Shown here one piece after another: positions 21,309 through 32,364 of a stretch of DNA of 64,000 nt. Within the stretch, counting starts at the first letter, position 1. The number at the start of each line of letters is the position of its first letter. Under the pieces are notes generated by a model. The model did not search any database, had not been told where the DNA came from, and was given only the letters and a program-made list of their open reading frames with translations. The position numbers were made by a program, and so were the translations under genes. The DNA is from Virgibacillus sp. MSP4-1 (lineage in GTDB: Bacteria; Bacillota; Bacilli; Bacillales; Alkalibacillaceae): NCBI RefSeq assembly GCF_010092505.1, contig NZ_CP048021.1:1922001-1986000 (forward strand). The letters run 5' to 3'.

Positions 21309-23321
21309 ATGAAAAGGAAATGGATGTTGTTTTCAGCCATTTTATTATTATCATTTCTCGGTGCATGTAAAGGGGACCAGGTGACACCGGATGAACGCCT
21401 GTCGGAATACATCAGCCTGTGGAATGAAGAGAAATTTGATCAAATGTATGAGGATTATTTGTCATCAACGGCTAAAGAGAACTATGCAAAAGAGGACATG
21501 GCCGGTCGCTATAAGGATTTATACAGTGACTTGGAAATAAACGATATTAAAGTCAGTTTTGAAAAACCGTCGGACGATGAACAGCCTGATTATGAAGAAG
21601 TAAAAGAAGCTTCATTTCCCATACATGTGGAAATGGAGTCCATTGCAGGTCCTGTCTCTTTTGACCATGAACTGACACTGGTAAAGGAAACCCGTGAAGA
21701 AGAAGAAAACTGGTATGTCAATTGGGATACCACTTATATCTTTAAACAGCTTGAAGATGGAGATGAAGTTGGTCTCGATACAACCTCCGCACCCCGCGGA
21801 CAGATTTTTGACCGGAATGGCAATGGATTAGCAATAAACGATACGTTACCTCTAATGGGCATTAAGCCTTCAGCCATGGAAGGCCATGAGCAGGAAACAA
21901 TAAAAGCACTGTCGGAGCAGTTGCATTTAGATGTGGAATACATTGAACAACAGCTGAATCAGGATTGGGTACAGCCGAATTTATTTGTTCCGCTTCGTAC
22001 CATCAATCCTAATAATCAGGAGTTATTTGACAAACTAATGGCCTTGCCGGGCGTCTTTTACAAGGACCAGGTCGGACGTTACTATCCGTTAGGGGAAGCG
22101 GCTGCCCATCTGGTCGGATATACAGGGGATATTACAGCAGAGGAATTAGAGGAGCATGAGGACGATGGTTATTCTGCCCAGGACAAAATAGGAAAACGAG
22201 GACTTGAACTCTTATATGAAGAGAAACTAAGAGGCGAATCAGGAGCAGAAATTACCATCCAAAAGGCCAATGGGCAGAAAGTAACCGTTGCTTCTAAAAA
22301 GGCGAAAGCAGGACAGGATATTCGTGTTACTATTGATGCAGAAGTGCAGAAGACCATTTATAATCAAATGAATCAACGACAAGGATCGGCCGCTGCCATT
22401 CATCCAAAAACAGGGGAAACACTCGCCCTTGTCAGTTCTCCGTCTTTTGATCCAAACGGTCTAACGTCCAATGCCTATGCTAAATTAATGGAGGATGAAA
22501 CTAAGCCATTACTTAACCGATTCACATCCTTATATGCCCCAGGCTCAACATTTAAGCCTGTAACAGCGATGATAGGATTGTCATCGGAAGCCATCACACC
22601 TGATCAAACACGAAATATCAAAGGTGAAACGTGGAAAAAGCAAGGCTGGGGTAATTATGAGGTCCGCAGAGTCACCGATCCGGGCCATCCTGTAAACCTT
22701 GAGGATGCACTGGTTTATTCAGATAATATCTACTTTGCACAAACGGCTCTGGACATCGGTGCCGATCATATGGTTTCCGGACTTAAGAAGTTTGGGTTTA
22801 ATGAAGAAATTCCTTACTCCTATGGAATTCCGCAATCCAAAATTTCAAACAGCGGGAATCTGAATGAAGAAATTTTACTTGCCGACACCGGATATGGGCA
22901 AGGGGAGCTGCAGGTAAGCATTTTACACCTGGCGACGATGTTTACTCCAATTATCAACGAAGGAAATCTGATCAAACCACAGCTTTTAGCGGAACAGGAA
23001 CCTGAAGTCTGGAAGGAGAATCTGGTCAGTGCTGAACAGGCAGAGTACATTCACCAGGCTCTCAGAAAAGTCGTGTCCAGTCCAAACGGAACAGCCCGGG
23101 GAGCCAACATCCAGCAGGTTCCTCTGGCCGGTAAAACAGGGACTGCTGAACTGAAATCCAGTCAGGATGATGAAGGAAAGGAAAACGGTCTTTTTGTAGC
23201 CTATGACTCGGAAAACCAAAACCTCCTCATCTCCATGCTGCTTGAAAATGTCCAGGATGATGGGGGCAGCACTTTAGCTGTAGAGCGGGTGACGGAAGTT
23301 TTTAAAGAGCTTTATAAATAG
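21309..23321 (+). CDS. pbpC: Penicillin-binding protein 3, MecA-like lipoprotein transpeptidase
   Basis: A class B PBP that cross-links peptidoglycan outside the membrane. The start is the ATG at 21309 (AAGGAT 9 bp upstream), giving 670 residues, close to B. subtilis PBP3 (PbpC). The N-terminus is a lipoprotein signal with lipobox LGAC. Then come a MecA-type NTF2-like domain (about 25-140), a PBP dimerisation domain (APRGQIFDRNG, YPLGEAAAHLVGYTG) and the transpeptidase domain. The active motifs are APGSTFKP (about residue 410), YSDNIYF and AGKTGTAE. The MecA-like domain is typical of PBPs with low beta-lactam affinity; that property is not shown here. Confidence 0.94.
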   Translation: MKRKWMLFSAILLLSFLGACKGDQVTPDERLSEYISLWNEEKFDQMYEDYLSSTAKENYAKEDMAGRYKDLYSDLEINDIKVSFEKPSDDEQPDYEEVKEASFPIHVEMESIAGPVSFDHELTLVKETREEEENWYVNWDTTYIFKQLEDGDEVGLDTTSAPRGQIFDRNGNGLAINDTLPLMGIKPSAMEGHEQETIKALSEQLHLDVEYIEQQLNQDWVQPNLFVPLRTINPNNQELFDKLMALPGVFYKDQVGRYYPLGEAAAHLVGYTGDITAEELEEHEDDGYSAQDKIGKRGLELLYEEKLRGESGAEITIQKANGQKVTVASKKAKAGQDIRVTIDAEVQKTIYNQMNQRQGSAAAIHPKTGETLALVSSPSFDPNGLTSNAYAKLMEDETKPLLNRFTSLYAPGSTFKPVTAMIGLSSEAITPDQTRNIKGETWKKQGWGNYEVRRVTDPGHPVNLEDALVYSDNIYFAQTALDIGADHMVSGLKKFGFNEEIPYSYGIPQSKISNSGNLNEEILLADTGYGQGELQVSILHLATMFTPIINEGNLIKPQLLAEQEPEVWKENLVSAEQAEYIHQALRKVVSSPNGTARGANIQQVPLAGKTGTAELKSSQDDEGKENGLFVAYDSENQNLLISMLLENVQDDGGSTLAVERVTEVFKELYK

Positions 23322-23331
23322 GAAATGTTGA

Positions 23332-23460
23332 ACAAAGGCGGAAGTGCCCGTTTGTCCAGCTACGGGGCCTAGATGTAAGCAATCCCCACTACGCGGCTGG
23401 AGCCGGACGTGGCCTCTCATGTCTATATCATCCACAATCCGTTTATTTTAAAATTTTTCA
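23332..23460 (+). repeat. Dispersed intergenic repeat, copy 3 (shortened)
   Basis: CAAAGGCGGAAGTGCCCGTT at the left and GGAGCCGGACGTGGCCTCTC...TCCACAATCCGTTTATTTTA at the right match copies 1 and 2. The central 70 bases are replaced by a short unrelated piece. It lies in the convergent gap between pbpC and glpD. Confidence 0.82.
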
Positions 23461-23470
23461 TAAAATACCA

Positions 23471-23502
23471 AAAGGGCTGACCTTAAAAGTAAGGTCAGCC
23501 CT
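23471..23502. terminator. Bidirectional terminator between pbpC and glpD
   Basis: AAGGGCTGACCTT / AAGGTCAGCCCTT, a perfect 13-bp stem with a 6-base loop placed between two convergent genes. It probably serves glpD on the minus strand and pbpC on the plus strand. Confidence 0.88.
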
Positions 23503-23517
23503 TCGTATGAGATTAAA

Positions 23518-25176
23518 TTAATCTTTTTCTACTGGATGTGTCGCTTCATACATTAGCTGTTCAAGCTGTTCGATATATTCTTTCTTTTGATCATCCGACC
23601 AGTTAAATTGCTTAGCCATATAGGCGATCACAGAATCTTTATGCTCACGAACCCAGTTAATATCAAAGAATAAAGCACCTGTACGTCTTATAAAGAAATC
23701 AACCGGTTTGTAAACAAGTTCCTCCTCAATGCCGTATCGAAGCATGGCATAGACAACGGGATCGAGATTTTCAGCTTTGGCTGTGTCCTGCTCATTCTGA
23801 TAAAGATTATAAATAGAATCAATATTAGAACCATAACGTTTAACGAGAGTTTCTGCGACGCCTTCATTAAGACCGGCTTCTACTCCTTCACGAATCTTCT
23901 GTGGGACAAATCTTTCAAAGCCTGAAGATCCCCCTACCTCTCCACCGGAAATCCGTAATTCTTTCGTTTGTGTTCCCGGGTATGATTTGCCTTCTTCTTC
24001 ATGAAGCTGTTTCCCTACTAAGTCAACAATGCTTTCGGCCATTTTACGGTAGCCTGTTAATTTTCCGCCTGCAATGGAAATGAACCCGGAGTCCGAAACG
24101 AAAATTTCATCTTTACGGGAGATTTCGGAAGGGTCTTTCCCTTCTTCATGGATAAGCGGACGTAAACCTGCCCAGCTTGACTCAATGTCCTCGGCTTTAA
24201 TTCCAACAGTCGGGAACATATAATCAATCGCCTTTAAGACATAATCCCGGTCCTCTACCGTCATTTTGGGATGTGCAATATTGCCCTCATAAACCGTGTC
24301 CGTAGTCCCTACATAGGTTTTTCCTTCTCTCGGAATCGCAAAAACCATACGGCCATCAGGGGTGTCGAAGTAAATGGCCTGCTTCAGAGGGAAACGGTCC
24401 TCATCAAATACAAGATGAATCCCTTTTGTAAGATGCAGATATTTGCCACGCTTGGAGTTGTCTTTTTCCCGTAAAGTATCAACCCACGGACCTGCTGCAT
24501 TGACAATTTTTTTCGCATACAGCTGATCATGACTTCCATCGGTCTGATCCTCGGTTTCAACACCTACAACCCGATTATTGTCATAAATGAGATCTGTCAC
24601 TTTTGTATAGTTCAGGGCAAGTGCTCCCTTTTCTACAGCCTTTTTCATTACTTCAATGGTCAGACGGGCGTCATCGGTTTTATATTCTACATAGTAACCG
24701 GCACCTTTAAGATTTTTCCCATTTAATAAAGGTTCGCGGTTCATTGCTTCTTCCGGTTTAAACATCTGCCTTCTTTCTGTCTTTTTAACGCCGGCAAGAA
24801 AATCATAAACACGCAAACCAATGTTCGTGGTAAACGGGCCGAATGTGCCGCCTTTATAGAATGGCAGCATCATCCATTCCGGAGTTGTAACATGAGGTCC
24901 ATTTTCATAAACAATGGCTCGTTCCTTACCTGTTTCGGAAACAACTCCGATTTCAAATTGTTTTAAGTAACGAAGACCACCATGAACAAGCTTTGTTGAT
25001 CGGCTTGATGTACCTGCTGCGAAGTCCTGCATTTCCACTACAGCTACTTTCATTCCACGTGTTACCGCATCAAGTGCAATACCTGCACCTGTAATTCCTC
25101 CCCCAATAACAAGCAAATCCAGAGATTCGTCCTTCATTTTCCCTTTCATTTCTTTACGATTTAGACTTGAGAACAT
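23518..25176 (-). CDS. glpD: Glycerol-3-phosphate dehydrogenase, FAD-dependent
   Basis: Membrane-associated enzyme that oxidises glycerol 3-phosphate to dihydroxyacetone phosphate and feeds electrons to menaquinone. The 552-residue protein has the FAD-binding LLVIGGGITGAGIALDAVTRG, TSSRSTKLVHGGLRYL, the YFDTPDGRMVFAIPREGKT segment and SIAGGKLTGYRKMAE, all closely like B. subtilis GlpD. AAAGGAG lies before the ATG. It has its own promoter and a leader terminator at 25246-25299, so expression should depend on GlpP antitermination. Confidence 0.97.
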   Translation of the reverse strand: MFSSLNRKEMKGKMKDESLDLLVIGGGITGAGIALDAVTRGMKVAVVEMQDFAAGTSSRSTKLVHGGLRYLKQFEIGVVSETGKERAIVYENGPHVTTPEWMMLPFYKGGTFGPFTTNIGLRVYDFLAGVKKTERRQMFKPEEAMNREPLLNGKNLKGAGYYVEYKTDDARLTIEVMKKAVEKGALALNYTKVTDLIYDNNRVVGVETEDQTDGSHDQLYAKKIVNAAGPWVDTLREKDNSKRGKYLHLTKGIHLVFDEDRFPLKQAIYFDTPDGRMVFAIPREGKTYVGTTDTVYEGNIAHPKMTVEDRDYVLKAIDYMFPTVGIKAEDIESSWAGLRPLIHEEGKDPSEISRKDEIFVSDSGFISIAGGKLTGYRKMAESIVDLVGKQLHEEEGKSYPGTQTKELRISGGEVGGSSGFERFVPQKIREGVEAGLNEGVAETLVKRYGSNIDSIYNLYQNEQDTAKAENLDPVVYAMLRYGIEEELVYKPVDFFIRRTGALFFDINWVREHKDSVIAYMAKQFNWSDDQKKEYIEQLEQLMYEATHPVEKD

Positions 25177-25245
25177 CGTCCATCGCTCCTTTTATCATAA
25201 AAACTCTTAATCATAGGGTTAACCTTCCCTGCAAACGGATACAAC

Positions 25246-25299
25246 CAAAAAAGAGACCACAAATGTCCCTATACAATGTATAGAGGATTTGTGGTCTCT
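25246..25299 (-). promoter_or_regulatory. GlpP-responsive leader terminator of glpD
   Basis: On the minus strand GAGACCACAAAT...ATTTGTGGTCTC forms a 12-bp stem followed by TTTTTT, inside the untranslated leader. A terminator before a gene rather than after it is the expected layout for GlpP antitermination, known for B. subtilis glpD and glpFK. The glpF leader contains a comparable hairpin with the same CCACA core. Confidence 0.85.
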
Positions 25300-25333
25300 C
25301 AGGATTCTCCGTCCAAACTATTAACTTAACTTT

Positions 25334-25362
25334 ATTATAACACGCGAATCGGTTTATGGGAA
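25334..25362 (-). promoter_or_regulatory. glpD promoter candidate
   Basis: Minus strand TTCCCA, 17-bp spacer, TATAAT, with TG one base before the -10 (extended -10). It lies about 35 bp upstream of the leader terminator. Confidence 0.6.
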
Positions 25363-25469
25363 GTCATTTAACATTCTCGTGTGCGCGGGCAGGGTTCCCC
25401 ATTAGGTGTGTGGGGGGAAAAATCGAGATAGAAATGACTCCCTTAAAACACGGTTATTTTATCTGTTTA

Positions 25470-27808
<2,339 letters not shown>

Positions 27809-27885
27809 CTCCAACACTCCCCGATATACTATTTTATAAAACCAGATTCAACAAGTTTGTAGCACGTGCTGTGATAGAATAATAA

Positions 27886-27942
27886 AAAACCACACCTTTC
27901 CTGCATACTTCTTTTCGTAAAAGATAGTACGGTAAAAGTGTG
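27886..27942 (-). promoter_or_regulatory. GlpP-responsive leader terminator of glpFK
   Basis: On the minus strand CCACACTTTTACC pairs imperfectly with GGAAAGGTGTGG across a loop of about 32 nt. A TTTTTT run follows, about 80 bp before the glpF start. It is placed between promoter and gene like the glpD leader, so it fits an antiterminated attenuator. Confidence 0.8.
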
Positions 27943-27984
27943 GCTCTCATTATCTCCATCACGATCATTAACTTGTTATCTATT

Positions 27985-28013
27985 ATATTACACGAATGTG
28001 AAAACGCTGTCAA
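27985..28013 (-). promoter_or_regulatory. glpFK promoter with overlapping cre site
   Basis: Minus strand TTGACA (28013-28008), 17-bp spacer, TAATAT (27990-27985); a TATAAT occurs 3 bp further on. On the plus strand 27999-28012 reads TGAAAACGCTGTCA, a full match to the CcpA cre consensus TGWNANCGNTNWCA. It covers the end of the -35 box and most of the spacer. This predicts direct catabolite repression of glycerol uptake by CcpA with HPr-Ser-P or Crh-Ser-P. Confidence 0.85.
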
Positions 28014-28050
28014 TAAGTATTTTCATAATTTATTCAGATTTACTAGTTTT

Positions 28051-28596
28051 TTATTTCCAAAGCTCATAGTTGGAGGTTGTCACAGCTGCAGCACCGCTCT
28101 CCAATGCATCATCTATATCCTGCTTTGACCGAATTAATCCGCCTGCAATAACTGGAATACCTGTTTTTTCATAAACCTCTTTAATGATTTTAGGAATAAT
28201 TCCTGGTAAAACTTCAATATAATCCGGCTGTACCCGATTGCAGATTTTCAGATTGTGTTCCAGTGCGTGGCTGTCCAAAACAAACAATCGCTGAATGGCA
28301 AAGATGCGATGCTTTTTGGCTAACGTAATGACATTTCCTCGCGTCGAAATAATTCCATCGACTTTAATATTGTTAATCAGAAATTCAATCCCATATTCAT
28401 CTGCCTTCAGTCCCTGGACAAGATCAGCATGAATAAATACCTTTTTCCCTCGCTTATGGGCATATTTGACCAGTCCCGACAACTGTGAAAGCCTTGTTTC
28501 AAGTAACACAAGAATTTCATGGTCACTATCCAGCATCTTTTCAAAATCTTTATTATTCCGTAGTGCAGGAACAATTTGACTGTTAAAATCCCGCAA
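28051..28596 (-). CDS. glpP: GlpP, glycerol uptake operon antiterminator
   Basis: GlpP binds leader mRNA of glpFK and glpD when glycerol 3-phosphate is present and prevents termination. The start is a TTG at 28596 with AGGGAG 9 bp upstream, giving 181 residues. The TIM-barrel-like protein shows the family features KKVFIHADLVQGLKADEYG, KVDGIISTRGNVI, PDYIEVLPGIIPK and PVIAGGLIRSKQDI. It is followed by the glpF promoter, so glpP has a separate transcript from glpFK or partial read-through. Confidence 0.95.
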   Translation of the reverse strand: MRDFNSQIVPALRNNKDFEKMLDSDHEILVLLETRLSQLSGLVKYAHKRGKKVFIHADLVQGLKADEYGIEFLINNIKVDGIISTRGNVITLAKKHRIFAIQRLFVLDSHALEHNLKICNRVQPDYIEVLPGIIPKIIKEVYEKTGIPVIAGGLIRSKQDIDDALESGAAAVTTSNYELWK

Positions 28597-28658
28597 AAGG
28601 ACACTCCCTTCCTTTAGAAATTCTGCTTATACTAAAAATCATACTTTATACAAAAGAA

Positions 28659-28696
28659 TCCCTCCAAAGAGAACGATCTATACATCTCCGGAGGGA
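28659..28696 (-). terminator. Hairpin after dhaM, possible terminator
   Basis: TCCCTCC and GGAGGGA pair across a 24-nt loop that has an inner CTCCGGAG palindrome at one side. It lies 12 bp after the dhaM stop and before glpP. The T-run on the minus strand is weak (ATTCTTTTG), so partial read-through into glpP is possible. Confidence 0.5.
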
Positions 28697-28707
28697 ACTT
28701 CTTTATG

Positions 28708-29091
28708 TCATTCCATTTCTTCTAAAACCTTTTGAGCTGCGTTTTCAACTTCCTCTAATGATTTCCCCATTCCTGATTCCACCGCAGCCACGTAAGCGCC
28801 TTCCAGCAGTGGAGCTTTTACAACTTTCACATGATCGTAACCCGTCATTTCAACCGCTAATTCCGCATTCATCATGGCACTCCCCAAATCGAAAAAGAGA
28901 AGTACGCCCTTTTCACTGTAAGCATTTTCAATCGCCTGTTGAATTTTTTCCACGTTGGTACCAATGGAATTATCATCTGTGCCCCCGGCGAGTTCAACGG
29001 GTACATCCGGAACCATTTGCCGGATAATATCTTTAATTCCTTCTACTACCTTTGGACTGTGTGAAATTAGTACAATTCCTACATATGACAT
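28708..29091 (-). CDS. dhaM: DhaM, PTS phosphotransferase subunit of dihydroxyacetone kinase
   Basis: DhaM accepts phosphate from HPr and recharges ADP bound to DhaL. The 127-residue protein is only the EIIA-Man-like domain, with the active His at residue 11 in VLISHSPKVVEG and FFDLGSAMMNAELA in the core. It lacks the fused HPr and Enzyme I-like domains of E. coli DhaM, so it must rely on the general HPr, encoded at 608-874. It is last gene of dhaKLM. Confidence 0.95.
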   Translation of the reverse strand: MSYVGIVLISHSPKVVEGIKDIIRQMVPDVPVELAGGTDDNSIGTNVEKIQQAIENAYSEKGVLLFFDLGSAMMNAELAVEMTGYDHVKVVKAPLLEGAYVAAVESGMGKSLEEVENAAQKVLEEME

Positions 29092-29097
29092 GATGAG

Positions 29098-29718
29098 TTA
29101 AGCTCCTTCTTCCAGCACTTCCGCAAGTGCTGAGAAAATGTAATAGGAAGAAACGGAACCAGGGTCTAAATGACCGATGGAACGTTCTTTTAAGTATGCA
29201 GCACGACCTTTTTTCGCTTCGATGTCTTTAGTTGCTTCCATTGCTTTTCTCGCTGTGGAAGCAAGATCTTCCGTTTCCAGGTCATCCTGATTTTCCAGCA
29301 GCTCTGCAACGGGAATCCACACATCAAGCATGGTTTTTTCACCCTGATTGGCTTTCCCCCGCTGTTTCACACCATTAACGGCTTCCTCTACGGCTGTCCT
29401 GAACTGGGTAAATTCAACGTTCTCTGATCCTTTTACAGCCGTGGACATTTTCAGAAAAGCCGTACCATATAACGGGCCGGATGCTCCCCCTACTTTCGAT
29501 AATAGAGTCATGGATACATCTTTAAGAATATCAGAAACATGGGTATAGTCGGATCCCGTAACTTTATTAACGACCTCCTGAAACCCCCGGGCCATATTAA
29601 GCCCATGGTCCCCATCCCCAATTGCCTGATCAAGGGACGTTAAGTATTCTTTATTGGATTGTATTTTTTCGTTGGCTTTTTCCATCCAGATTATGACGTC
29701 TTTGACTTGTAATTCCAT
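29098..29718 (-). CDS. dhaL: DhaL, ADP-binding subunit of dihydroxyacetone kinase
   Basis: DhaL holds ADP as a permanent cofactor that is rephosphorylated by DhaM and passes phosphate to dihydroxyacetone on DhaK. The 206-residue all-helical protein has the Mg-binding aspartates in DQAIGDGDHGLNMARG at about residue 30, SKVGGASGPLYGTAF at about 75 and GHLDPGSVSSY at the C-terminus. It sits between dhaK and dhaM with short gaps of 15 and 6 bp. Confidence 0.96.
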   Translation of the reverse strand: MELQVKDVIIWMEKANEKIQSNKEYLTSLDQAIGDGDHGLNMARGFQEVVNKVTGSDYTHVSDILKDVSMTLLSKVGGASGPLYGTAFLKMSTAVKGSENVEFTQFRTAVEEAVNGVKQRGKANQGEKTMLDVWIPVAELLENQDDLETEDLASTARKAMEATKDIEAKKGRAAYLKERSIGHLDPGSVSSYYIFSALAEVLEEGA

Positions 29719-29733
29719 TTGGTTCCCCCCATT

Positions 29734-30729
29734 CTAGCGGCGAAATGCCAGAGCTTTGGAATCTGCTTCTAAAAGATTCTTTAACTCCTGATCCACTTTA
29801 AGAAGGGTTACAGAGCACCCCGCCATTTCTAACGATGTCATATACTCTCCGACAAATGTGTCATAGATTTTAATTCCTTTATCGGATAGCAGTTCATTTA
29901 CTTTCCTGTTCACAATATACAGTTCCATTTCAGGGGTTGCGCCGAGACCATTCACCATCACAGCAACTTCTTCACCGCCTGTAAGCTTCATATCCTCTAA
30001 TACTTTTTCTGTTAGTTCGGTTGCAATATCATCTGCACTGGTAACTTTTTTGCGCTCAATTCCCGGCTCTCCATGGATTCCGATACCTACTTCCATTTCG
30101 TCTTCCTCTAAGACAAAGCTCGGTTCACCGGCAGCAGGCACGGTACATGGGGTCAGGGCCATTCCAATTGAGCGGACGTTTGCCACTACTTTATCGGCTA
30201 CAGCTTTTACTTCATCTAAAGAACCACCCTGAGCAGCCTTTGCTCCTGCGATCTTATGAACAAAAATTGTACCGGCAATTCCCCGGCGTCCTGTCGTAAA
30301 TGAACTGTCCTCAACAGCTACATCATCATTTACAACAACCTGCTGAACTTTAATTCCTTCTGCTTCAGCCATTTCAGCTGCCATTTCAAAGTTCATTACA
30401 TCGCCTGTATAGTTCTTAATAACCAAAAATACACCTGATCCACCGTCAACAGCTTTAATCGCTTCAAATACCTGATCCGGAGTAGGAGACGTAAAAACTT
30501 CACCGGCAACTGCAGCATCCAGCATTCCTTCACCTACATAGCCGGCGTGTGCGGGTTCGTGACCGCTTCCTCCTCCACTCACAAGACCCACTTTATTTGA
30601 TACAGGGGCATCTTTTCGTGCAATAACGGTTGTACCTGGTAATTGCTTTACATCATCGGGATGTGCAGCAACAAATCCTTGCAGCATTTCTTCAACAACT
30701 TTGTTAGGGTCATTCACAATCTTTTTCAT
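29734..30729 (-). CDS. dhaK: DhaK, dihydroxyacetone-binding subunit of dihydroxyacetone kinase
   Basis: DhaK binds dihydroxyacetone covalently through a histidine and yields dihydroxyacetone phosphate for TpiA. The start is the ATG at 30729 (MKKIVNDPNKVVEEML, 331 residues) with AGGAGG well placed. A frame extending to 30747 has no ribosome site. Seen are GLVSGGGSGHEPAHAGYVG at about residue 50, KNYTGDVMNFEMA and the substrate-binding His in GIGIHGEPGIER at about residue 215. No glycerol dehydrogenase gene is present in the window, so the source of dihydroxyacetone lies elsewhere. Confidence 0.96.
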   Translation of the reverse strand: MKKIVNDPNKVVEEMLQGFVAAHPDDVKQLPGTTVIARKDAPVSNKVGLVSGGGSGHEPAHAGYVGEGMLDAAVAGEVFTSPTPDQVFEAIKAVDGGSGVFLVIKNYTGDVMNFEMAAEMAEAEGIKVQQVVVNDDVAVEDSSFTTGRRGIAGTIFVHKIAGAKAAQGGSLDEVKAVADKVVANVRSIGMALTPCTVPAAGEPSFVLEEDEMEVGIGIHGEPGIERKKVTSADDIATELTEKVLEDMKLTGGEEVAVMVNGLGATPEMELYIVNRKVNELLSDKGIKIYDTFVGEYMTSLEMAGCSVTLLKVDQELKNLLEADSKALAFRR

Positions 30730-30747
30730 AGTAAATATCCTCCTCAA

Positions 30748-30886
30748 GGACTTTGAATGCTCACACCAGCATTCAAATCATTGGATTCTATAACCCTGCC
30801 GCGTACTTTTATTCTATTATAGAAATGTAAGAAATACTAGAATTTTTGCTCAATTTTTCTTGACAATCTAGTAAAGTTTTATCACT
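30748..30886 (-). promoter_or_regulatory. dhaKLM upstream region
   Basis: AT-rich leader of dhaK. On the minus strand a TATAAT lies at about 30823-30818, but no convincing -35 box stands at the right distance. No cre or GlpP-type hairpin was found, in contrast to glpF. Confidence 0.3.
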
Positions 30887-31034
30887 TATTAACTGGCCGT
30901 AATACCCCCACTTCAAATTTTGAGGGTAACCCAACAAGACTAAGTGGGGGATAAACGGCCAGTAAAAACCTGATAAGTTCAACTAACCATCCGTGGGGGA
31001 CGGAGACCCCCCCACGGATGGAAGTTTCACTTTA
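30887..31034 (-). repeat. Two-hairpin structured element, copy A
   Basis: Inverted relative to copy B. On the minus strand: AAAGTGAAACTTC, a perfect 13-bp stem (31021-31009 with 30999-30987, CCATCCGTGGGGG type), linker GGTTAGTTGAAC..ATCAGG, then stem TTTACTGGCCGT / ACGGCCAGTTAA with an inner CCCCCACTT / AAGTGGGGG stem. The dispersed outer repeat that surrounds copy B is absent here, so the element exists on its own. Confidence 0.8.
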
Positions 31035-31503
31035 TGAACGACTGTCTGTTATTGAAATGAGTTGTGGGTGAGATAGGGGATGGGTGGTGGGTCGTGGGTT
31101 GTGGGATTGAAGGACTATTTTCCGGATAATCATGGTTGTTTTGGCCTTCATTCCGTTTATGAAGGACATATCCTCCTTCATTCTTTGGCTAACTGTCCTT
31201 CATATTACGAATGAAGGACATATGGCGCTTATTTCTTCCATAAACTGTCCTTCATGCAGTCAATGAAGGACAATACATTAAATATTTTCCCACTATCTGG
31301 CCTTCATAACTTCCATGAGGCCATCCCATCCGACTGGGATAATCGAGCGATGGGATTGAAGGACTATTCTCCGGATAATCATGGTTGTTTTGGCCTTCAT
31401 TCCGTTTATGAAGGACATATCCTCCTTCATTCTTTGGTAAACTGTCCTTCATATTACGAATGAAGGACATATCACCCTTCATTCTTCCGTAAACTGTCCT
31501 TCA

Positions 31504-31506
31504 TTC
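31504..31506. repeat. Left target-site duplication (TTC)
   Basis: TTC immediately left of the IS left end; the same TTC follows the right end at 32985-32987. Confidence 0.85.
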
Positions 31507-31537
31507 TGTTGTGACCCCCAAAAGTTAAAGTTTTTTG

Positions 31538-32308
31538 TTATGCAGTTAATTGGTTGGTGTGAAGTCGGTATTGAACCGGATTCATACCTCCCAGTTTTTG
31601 CTTTATACGCTTATTATTATAATAGTTGATGTACTCCTCAATCTTCTTTTTTAAATTTTCATAGGAGCACAGTTCATTGCCATGATACATCTCTTGCTTT
31701 AATAAACCGAAAAAGTTTTCCATAGGTGAATTATCTATACAGTTCCCTTTTCGCGACATACTCTGGAACACCTTGTTTTTCTTGAGTGTTTTTACCCATT
31801 TTTTATGTTGGTAATGCCAGCCCTGATCAGAGTGAACAGTGGTTCTGTATTTTGAGTTTTTTACGATTTCCAGAGCTTCCTCAAGTGGTTCAAGGGCCAA
31901 GTTTAAAGTTGGACGCATACTTATTCCGTATGAAAGAATTTCACCATTAAACATATCCATGATAGGATTCAAATATAATTTCAAACCCTCTAAACACTTA
32001 AATTCTGTAATATCTGTTGTGAGCTTTTGATAACATACAGATGTGTGAAAACGACGATTTATACGGTTTTTGGCAACAGTTCCGACAGTTCCTTTATAAG
32101 AGCTATACTTTCGTGACTTCCCAAAAAAGTTATCTGCTTTAAGCCCTAGTTTCTTCATAAGCCGTTGAACCTTCTTATGGTTCACTTTCCGTTTTTCATT
32201 CCTCAATTCTAATTGTATACGACGATAACCATAGTTACCGTTATGTTCATCAAAAATGGATTGAATCCGTTCCTCAAGTTCCTGATCTGGATTATCCCTT
32301 TTCATCAT
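31538..32308 (-). CDS. IS3-family transposase OrfB (DDE catalytic domain)
   Basis: The 256-residue frame from the first ATG carries the HTH_21-like N-terminal region (GNYGYRRIQLELR) and an rve integrase core with the catalytic triad: Asp in TTDITEFK, Asp in TVHSDQGWHYQ and Glu in SPMENFFGLLKQE. The natural product is probably the OrfAB fusion. In this frame the sequence is open upstream to the slippery site at 32377-32383 (DFRLKDVLKIVGIPESSYHYH), with no need for its own start. Confidence 0.95.
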   Translation of the reverse strand: MMKRDNPDQELEERIQSIFDEHNGNYGYRRIQLELRNEKRKVNHKKVQRLMKKLGLKADNFFGKSRKYSSYKGTVGTVAKNRINRRFHTSVCYQKLTTDITEFKCLEGLKLYLNPIMDMFNGEILSYGISMRPTLNLALEPLEEALEIVKNSKYRTTVHSDQGWHYQHKKWVKTLKKNKVFQSMSRKGNCIDNSPMENFFGLLKQEMYHGNELCSYENLKKKIEEYINYYNNKRIKQKLGGMNPVQYRLHTNQLTA

Positions 32309-32364
32309 CTTTATATGATAATGGTAAGACGATTCCGGAATACCGACTATCTTTAAAACATCTT

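Noticed and set aside
20057-21412. 451-codon version of the TPR gene
   Set aside because: The extra N-terminus overlaps the divergent PBP3 gene and its promoter, while the ATG at 21085 has AGGAGG.
30887-31034. Simple terminator or riboswitch for dhaKLM
   Set aside because: It is upstream of the dhaK promoter region, read in the minus direction it has no T-run, and a second copy lies far from any dha gene.
31254-31463. Repeated small frames (69 and 78 codons, also 32957-33193) encoding the same peptide, since 249 bp is a multiple of three
   Set aside because: No ribosome site, the frames simply follow the repeat unit, and the second frame crosses the IS right end; best explained by repeat DNA.
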